Assembly: GCF_964355755.1 (NCBI RefSeq)
Contig: NC_092679.1
Location: forward strand, 12,826,932-12,890,931
Reading direction: 5' to 3'
DNA: 64,000 nt
Origin: Antedon mediterranea
Lineage: Eukaryota > Echinodermata > Crinoidea > Comatulida > Antedonidae
Positions 57,409 to 64,000 of the stretch are shown piece by piece. Each line of letters opens with the position of its first letter. Position 1 is the stretch's first letter. Under the pieces are notes generated by a model. That model was not told where the DNA came from. It did not search any database and was given only the letters and a program-made list of their open reading frames with translations. Position numbers and translations under genes: made by a program.

Positions 57409-60400
57409 ATGCCGTATTGTGCAGTATTTGGGTGTAGTAACTCAACAAGCAGAAACAAGAATGCTCTTTTAAAAGTAGGATTCTTTCGTTTCCCAAAAGA
57501 TAAAGTGTTGCGTAAGGCATGGATCCATGCAATTAAGCGTAAAAATTTTGAGCCTAGCAAACATTCAAGGGTATGTTCAGCACATTTCAACGAGGAGGAT
57601 TTCGAAAGATATCCACCCAAGCTGGCTGAATTTGGTTACCCTGGCGCTAGTTGGAAGTTGAAAGTGGATAGGATTCCATCACAAGTAAACCTAAATCCTG
57701 TAACCACCGGTAGTACGGAAGAAAAGACACGAAGTGCGTACAAAAAACGAAGACGCCGAGAGGCAAGTATTGCTATTTTCTGCATGTCTTTAGTTAGTTA
57801 ATTTAGACCTTACTAGCCTAAAGGGGTCTATGATAAATTCGGCCGCCACTCGTTTCAGTCGCAAGTTTAGGCCTAGAAAATGTAGGCCTAAGACTTGAAA
57901 TTATAAAAAAAGATGTAAAATGTTTAATATAGTAATGTATAGGCCTAGCAAGGCTATAATTAACTTAAAAATAGTAGGCCTACATACTACAGACAGGCGT
58001 GTAATTGTGCTGGGTGGAGGTGGGCAGGGACTTCAATAATTTTAAACCAACAATAAACCCCCGAATAACCTAAATTATTATTGTTTTAACTACCAGTAAT
58101 CACCCTTCCTTACATTTTTGTAGCTATCCCTGATCCTATGTACAGTACTAGGCCTCATAGTTATATATATATCATTAATGGAGCATATATTGGCATTATT
58201 GCTCCATCTACATTTTTTTATTAACAACAAGCAAAAGGCCTACTTAAATAATGACACTAGTTCAATCAATGATTGGTATTAAAAACTAATTTTATTTAGT
58301 ATTAATATATTCTATGTTTATGAATTAAATATAACTAACTAAAGACTAACCAAACATCTGATTTGTGCATAGGTTGTTCAGAGTGTATTGGAGAAGGCTA
58401 CAACTAGTCTAGCTGCAACAGATAGTTCATCTGAAGACTTGATGCCATCTACAGAATCAGCTGAACCAATTGTACAGGAACCAGCAACACCAATTGTTGA
58501 GGAGCCAACTGTAAGGATGTGCATTGTGAATTCACGCTATTCGCAGACAATGCCAATGCCTAAGCCAAAACCACCACCAGTAGTAAAGAAACATACCACC
58601 ACACAACACTCCCAAACCGAAATATACGGAATTGATCAGATTCTTGTTATGATGCCAGCTTCTTCATCTTCATCTGAGACTTCATCGGAAGAAGACTCAT
58701 CTTCATCTGATGAGTCTTCTGAAGATGAAGATGATGAATACATTCCAGAACTGGAGGAGGAAAGTGAGAGCGACGATAGTGACTGGGAAATTGTTGTAGA
58801 TGATGATGACTCATTCACAACAAAAGAGCCCCAGAAAGACAGAACTTTTATTGTGTTTGAGTCATGCCTAAAAGAGTTGCTGTCCCATTGCTGCGTTTCA
58901 GGTTGTTCATCAATAGCATCTACACGATTGGTGAAAACTCTGGGTAGCATGGCTGTTTTCCGTTCCGAATGTTTAAACAGTCATGTTAGGGAGTGGAAGA
59001 CACAGCCTACACAAGGACGAATGCCATGGGGAAATCTTCATCTTTCTGCTGCAATTTGTTTTTCTGGATGCAACACATCAAAATTTATTTCTCTATGTGA
59101 ACATGCAAACTTGCAATGTTTTACTTCACGAACATATACCCGTTTACAGGAGGCATACCTCATCCCTGCCATCAACAACGTGTGGGAAAATGAGCAAAAA
59201 GAAATTCTTGAAAGTAGACGAGGGAAGCACCTTACGATCGGAGGGGATGGGCGTTGTGACAGTCCTGGACACACTGCCAAGTATTGCTCGTACACCATAA
59301 TCGATCTTGAGACGAACATGGTTGTGGACACACAGATGATTCAGGTATGTATACTTCTGAATTTCAATACTATGACTTGCACTTGGAATAGAAGGATTAT
59401 TTGTTTAAATAGAATGAAACTCTAGAAGTTGGTTTTGAAACATTAACAAAATGAAATGTACTGCATAATTTACAATCCATAATAAAAAGCCAGTGGCATT
59501 TAACTTACAAATTCATAGACTTATAGCATGCCAAAAAAACGCCACAGAAACTGTGATATTAACTATGCTATTCTTTATATTTATATAGTCTAGCGAGGCA
59601 AGCAGCTCAAATGCGATGGAGCTGGCAGGACTTAAATTGTGCAAGGCAACATTAGATACTGCTGAAATCAAGGTTGATGCCATGATAACGGATAGGCATG
59701 TTCAGGTCAAGAAATATATGCGGGAAGAATGGAAGGAAGCCAAGCATTACTTTGATGTGTGGCATGTTAAAAAAGGTCACTTTTTAAATTTATTTTTTAA
59801 ATATTCTTTTTAAATTTTAAATAATGTTAAAATAGCACAACAAATACCATTTGGGTAATAATAAATATTATATTCATAATGTTGTGCACCAAACAGGCAG
59901 TTGAAAAATGTTTCCATTTCTATTCCATGGTAAGCTAAGTAAGCTACAGCATACCTAATATTAATTACTTTCATAGGTGTACACAAAAGGCTGCTGAAAG
60001 CTGGTACAAAGAAAGGTGCAGAAGATCTACGGTGCTGGATTAAATCCGTTGGTAACCATATGTATTGGGTAGCCTCATCCAGTGGCGAGAATCAAGCGAT
60101 CAAAACAGAAAAGTGGCGTTCGATTTTTTCTCATGTTTGCAATGTTCATGATGGTTTTGAAGGTGAATTTTGTCAGTGCTCTCATGATGTCCTAGATGAA
60201 GACAGACTCTGGCTAACGAAAGGTAAACTGTCCATCATACTGTGACAATGTGTGTTTGTGCATGCACAGCCAAGGATATTAAAGAATAATTATTTATACA
60301 GAAAATCTTCTTAGAAGTGGGACTGGTTAGAATGTCTCCAATTAAAAAATTGCACTTTCTTTGTTACTTCTTAGGAACACGACCATACAAACTCTTGTCA

Positions 60401-61369
60401 GAAATCGTTTTATACCCATACCTACTGAGAGATATCCCACAGCTTTCTCCTCGGTTGCAGACATATGGCCTTGAAGTGTTCCACAGTGTCCTCCTCAAAT
60501 TTGCTCCAAAGAACACCCACTACTTCTACAAGTCAATGAAAGCAAGGTATTGTTTTTCTTATGTGTTTAGCAGAATGTTGTTTTCTTATTTAATACTCAT
60601 ACCAAGGATGTGTATGTTGACATCTCCCTGTATAAACAGTATGTGTGTATGATGATGAGTTCTGGTGTATACCTTGTACTCTCTAGTATAAAAAGAGGAA
60701 TTATAGTTTCTTATTGCGTAAAGTAAACTGGAAAAAGATTACACCCACACCCATTTTACCTCTGGTTCAACATGAAATTGTCTATAAATATTTATGCAAG
60801 TACACTCCATCATTTATTGATGTACTGAATAGTTAATGCACTCCAACACTTCAAATACAGGATTCAACTAGCGGCTCTTCATTTTAATGAAAACGGAAAT
60901 AAGGAGCAGGCTACAAAAGCAGATGGAACCAAACGGTGGTCTGTATGCTACCCAAAAGCAAAGAAGGAAAAAGAGGCAGTCCCAAAGAAAATCAAAGTTC
61001 CCTCTACTTATAGTAAGTTTTGGATTTAATCTAAATTGTCCTCTAGATTGTATCCTAGTGTAGCAGCAAGGACATTTTTATTGCAATGGTTGATTATATA
61101 CTGTAAAGGAAATTAATGGAAATTGTATTACATACTTGCATGCATTATCATGATTTTTGTATTTCATTGTAGGATATGTAGAGAGGTTAATGGAAGATGT
61201 ATGTAGGATACGTGAACAGTTCCAAAGTCACCAGAAAGCAATTATGGATGCTAGAGAAAATTATTCTGCTGCACCACAGCCTATCACATCCAAATTCAAA
61301 AAGTTTGACAAATCAGAATTGGTGTTAAACAAGCAATCACGTTTCCAAAAAGCAAAGGACAGCAACTGA
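57409..61369 (+). CDS. THAP-domain Kolobok-type transposase (or domesticated derivative), seven exons
   Basis: Exons 57409-57762, 58373-59344, 59589-59775, 59977-60222, 60375-60546, 60861-61012 and 61173-61369 join in frame to 759 residues. Residues 1-90 form a THAP zinc finger (C4, C9, C56, H59; FRFP at 27-30; W38) that binds DNA. KKRRRR (112-117) is a likely nuclear signal. A Ser/Glu/Asp-rich stretch (about 225-280) follows. The core has GGDGRCDSPGHTAKY (D410), a TDRH block (D477) and FDVWHVKK (D498), the signature of Kolobok transposases. The third acidic catalytic residue is not assigned. Intron 1 seems to use a GC donor (GAG|GCAAGT). No terminal repeats flank the gene, so it may be domesticated. 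Confidence 0.82.
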
Positions 61370-61459
61370 TTGATGTGTTGATAATGACGTAAAATGTAAA
61401 ATATACTGACATTAAGTTTTTTTGAATGCTGGAAAACATGTTCTCTCATTAAAAAATCA

Positions 61460-61465
61460 AATAAA
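61460..61465 (+). terminator. Polyadenylation signal of the THAP gene
   Basis: AATAAA lies 91 bp after the stop codon, followed by a T-rich stretch. Confidence 0.55.
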
Positions 61466-61479
61466 CTTTGTACTGTGTA

Positions 61480-61995
61480 ATAATAATAGTTTTATTTTGG
61501 AACGGATAACTTTATCACCTTTACTATTTACTACTAAGACTATATTAAAAAAATATTGAAAGTATTAACTATCAATAGGACAACATTTTTTTTTATTCAA
61601 TGCAAACGTCAGGGGAAGTCAGTTGAACCCACAAATATGAAAAATATCATCGGTCACAAATGTGATAATGCCCACAAATGTAAAAAAAAAAAAAACAATT
61701 CTTGTCAAGTTTAGTGCTAGACCCAAACAATTGTGGTACTTAATCTTTTTACGAGGTAATGTTAATGTATTTATATACATTATATTGAGTTGCTTCAATA
61801 CTTGTGGGTGCACGATACGCATTGGATTACTATTAAGTCGATGTTTGCAATTAGGTGCGCGCGTGCACGTCATTACTTCAAGGTCAAGGTCATATCATGA
61901 ATTTCCAAGTCGATGTTCAGTCCAGTGTTTGTTGCAAGGTCATTTACCATTACTACTCATGTAGTGTGTAGTTATCTCGCTGGCCTACTATTAAG
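61480..61995. other. Non-coding DNA
   Basis: No supported gene is seen. The stretch near 61855-61950 (AAGTCGATGTTCAGTCCAG, GTTTGTTGCAAGGTC) looks like a diverged member of the tandem repeat that follows. Confidence 0.45.
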
Positions 61996-62399
61996 GCACG
62001 TATAGTTCCAAGTAGCATGCAATTGGAAATATGTGGACATAATAACAGAGGTCCTCCCTGATAATATAGTAAGCCAACGATTTAACAACAAACTAAAAGG
62101 TAATGTTATAAATGACCATGTAGTATCATGCACGCGCAACAAACACCAAATATCGACTTGGAACTATGCATAATAACTGAGGTATCCCCTGATAATAGTA
62201 AGCAAACGACTTAACAACCACAAACTAATGTTATAAATGACTATAGTATTGTGCACGCGCGCAACAAACACCGAACATTGATTTGGAACTATACATAATA
62301 GTAAGCCAAAATGAGTTAACAACCGCACACTACAAGTAGCATGCAATGGTATAGGATATTGACCTTGTAGTATTGTTCAAGTACGCGCAGCAAATAACA
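61996..62399 (+). repeat. Tandem repeat, ~125-bp units
   Basis: Three units share AATGTTATAAATGAC, CACGCGCAACAAACACC and ACTTGGAACTATGCATAATA. A detached piece (CAAATAGTAAGCCAACGAGTTA) at 63825-63846 shows that the LINE at 62400-63810 was inserted in the array. Confidence 0.65.
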
Positions 62400-63810
62400 T
62401 ATAGATACAGATACAGATTCATTTATTGTCCAATATAAATGGAAATTACAGTGCAAATGACATTGGCTTGCCTAAAATAAATAAATATAAGGGGGACTAT
62501 CTAACAAATGTTTTGTTATAATGCCTTATCCCAGCTGGGTAGAACGAGTACTTGTAACCGTCCATCTGCGCATTCACTGTCCTCATCCTACCACTTCTAA
62601 CGATAACGGAGGTGGTTGGTGTCTTCCAATATAGAATGAACACATCAGCAAGACGTTCGCTGTAGAAAGAGTCAAGCGTTTGCACAGACGAACTATACTT
62701 TCCCCGCTCTAAGTACCCAGCACCTTTTCAATTCGGTCTTTATCCCCTTTTTATTGATATTCCCAGCCCAGCATACAATAACTCCAAACAGATAACATCA
62801 CTGATGAGTAAAAAATTTTACAAATATCCTGCTTTACTCCAAATGAACCGAGTTTCCTCAGGCAGTACAGCCTTCTATTTAACTTCTTAACTACTGTATA
62901 TGGTCAACATGATCCCCCCATTTAAGCATAGTCAAATACTACTCCCAGATACTTATAATTGTTAACAATCTCTACTTCCTTTCCTTTAATGTATACCGGA
63001 TCCATACTGTCAGACCTATTGTGTTTTCGAAAATCAATCCGCATTTCATTCGTTTTATTTATGTTTAGTTCAAGTGCCACAGTAATCGGTAAATCGAATA
63101 ATCTCAGAAAGGTATAAGAGAAGAATTGTTGTTATTAATAAGTCCAACCATAGCCGAGTCGTCCGCAAATTTTATCATTGGACAACTCAGGGTTATCGAC
63201 CTAAAGTCTGACGTGTACAGAGTATATAAACAAAAAAGGTGCCAATACAGTACCTTGTGGTACACCAGTACTAGTACGCACAGTATCGGAAATAATATTA
63301 TTCTGTAACTTAACATACTGCTATGTTCGACTAAAAAATTAAACACAAACGAAATTAAAACACTTGGAACATTCATATCAAATAATTTATCAAATAATTT
63401 TTGAAATAATATGTGTGGTTGAATTGTTTTAAATGCGGAACTAAAATCAAAGTACATAACCCTAACGCATGGGTTCGTTTTCCAGTCATCTAAATGACGG
63501 TACATTTGGTGGAGCTTATAATTATATCAAAGCGTCTTCAGTGCTCCTGTTTGTGCAGTAAACGAATTGGAGTGGGTTAAGAAAATCCGCAACTGATAAC
63601 TAAGCCTATTTAACACAATTTTTTCACACACAGAGGTCAGTGCAACTGGTCTAAGATCATTATAACAACTAATATGATGTCGTTTTGGAATTGGGATTGA
63701 ACAGGATGTCTTCCATGCACATGGAAGTACATGGGAGGAGAAAACTAAATTAAAAATAAAACTAAAAATATGTGAAAGATGACAAGGACACAATTTCAAA
63801 ATCGACAATC
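62400..63810 (-). mobile_element. Degenerate LINE inserted in the tandem repeat
   Basis: Minus-strand RT pieces are NDLRPVALTSVCEKIV (about 63660), VMYFDFSSAFKTIQPHIL (about 63450) and MIKFADDSAMVGLINN (about 63155), in two frames. A C-terminal piece (SFYPAGIRHYN, near 62540) follows. The 3' end at the left has an ATCTGT-type simple tail (62400-62430), like CR1/L2-type LINEs. It is related to the LINE at 25720-28209 and is truncated at its 5' end. Confidence 0.75.
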
Positions 63811-63844
63811 AACTTTAAGCTATACACAAATAGTAAGCCAACGA

Positions 63845-64000
63845 GTTAAAGCCCCCTTCCCTACGTTTTTTAGATCTAATTTAAGATCACAAACTATATT
63901 TAATGTAAAAATAATACTATATGGTCCTATTGCGATAACTTTTTTCGTCTTTAAACGGTTAAAAATGTGAAAAATAAGTCGATTCTAACAATTATAGCGG
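63845..64000 (+). repeat. Dispersed repeat, TTAAAGCCCCC-type end (copy 2)
   Basis: This matches 13655-13780 and runs past the window edge. Confidence 0.65.

Overview
The window looks like nuclear DNA of an invertebrate animal, most probably an echinoderm or another non-vertebrate deuterostome. It is AT-rich and its genes have introns. It is full of CTAGGCCTA-type motifs and old mobile elements, and it holds a small cluster of fibrinogen-domain lectin genes of the kind expanded in such animals. The species cannot be named from sequence alone. Most of the window is mobile-element debris; two genes (a fibrinogen-domain gene at 48.7-52.0 kb and a THAP/transposase gene at 57.4-61.4 kb) and probably a third (fibrinogen-domain gene at 25.4-30.6 kb) have complete reading frames.

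Layout. 1-3.3 kb: a broken Ty3/gypsy-like LTR retrotransposon on the minus strand (gag, protease, RT, RNase H), cut by the left edge. 4.2-5.3 kb: a long-hairpin MITE. 5.3-11.4 kb: a DNA transposon with terminal inverted repeats of about 0.5 kb and an XPG/FEN-like nuclease gene (minus strand, N-terminal part frameshifted), possibly Academ-like. Its left subterminal region has been invaded by a perfect 130-bp inverted repeat whose two arms each encode a good type I hammerhead ribozyme, as in Penelope-like elements. About 4 kb covering the right part of this transposon and its flank (9.73-13.65 kb) is duplicated in direct orientation at 15.83-20.17 kb. Between the copies lie a 120-180-bp tandem array and a hAT-like fragment. 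20-25 kb: MITEs (two flanked by TTAA), a short possible terminal exon and a diverged local duplication.

25.4-52 kb: three tandem fibrinogen-related (FReD, ficolin-like) genes with one four-exon plan (signal-peptide exon, 137-bp exon, 262-bp exon, terminal exon). Genes 1 and 3 are open. Gene 2 is a pseudogene: exon 1 is interrupted by mobile DNA, and exon 4 has a 17-bp tandem duplication and has lost a cysteine pair. The three copies are related in a mosaic way, exon by exon, which suggests gene conversion. Their introns and spacers carry LINE, BEL/Pao, hAT-like and TA-flanked elements, some with clear target-site duplications.

52-64 kb: a TA-flanked MITE, an L1/Tx1-like LINE tail, then an intact seven-exon, 759-residue gene joining a THAP zinc finger to a Kolobok-type transposase core, with one likely GC-AG intron. 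The window ends with a 125-bp tandem repeat split by a degenerate LINE.

The secreted FReD proteins would act outside the cell as recognition lectins. The THAP protein would act in the nucleus as a transposase or a domesticated derivative. No operon-like cooperation is expected. All calls come from reading the sequence; no database search was made.
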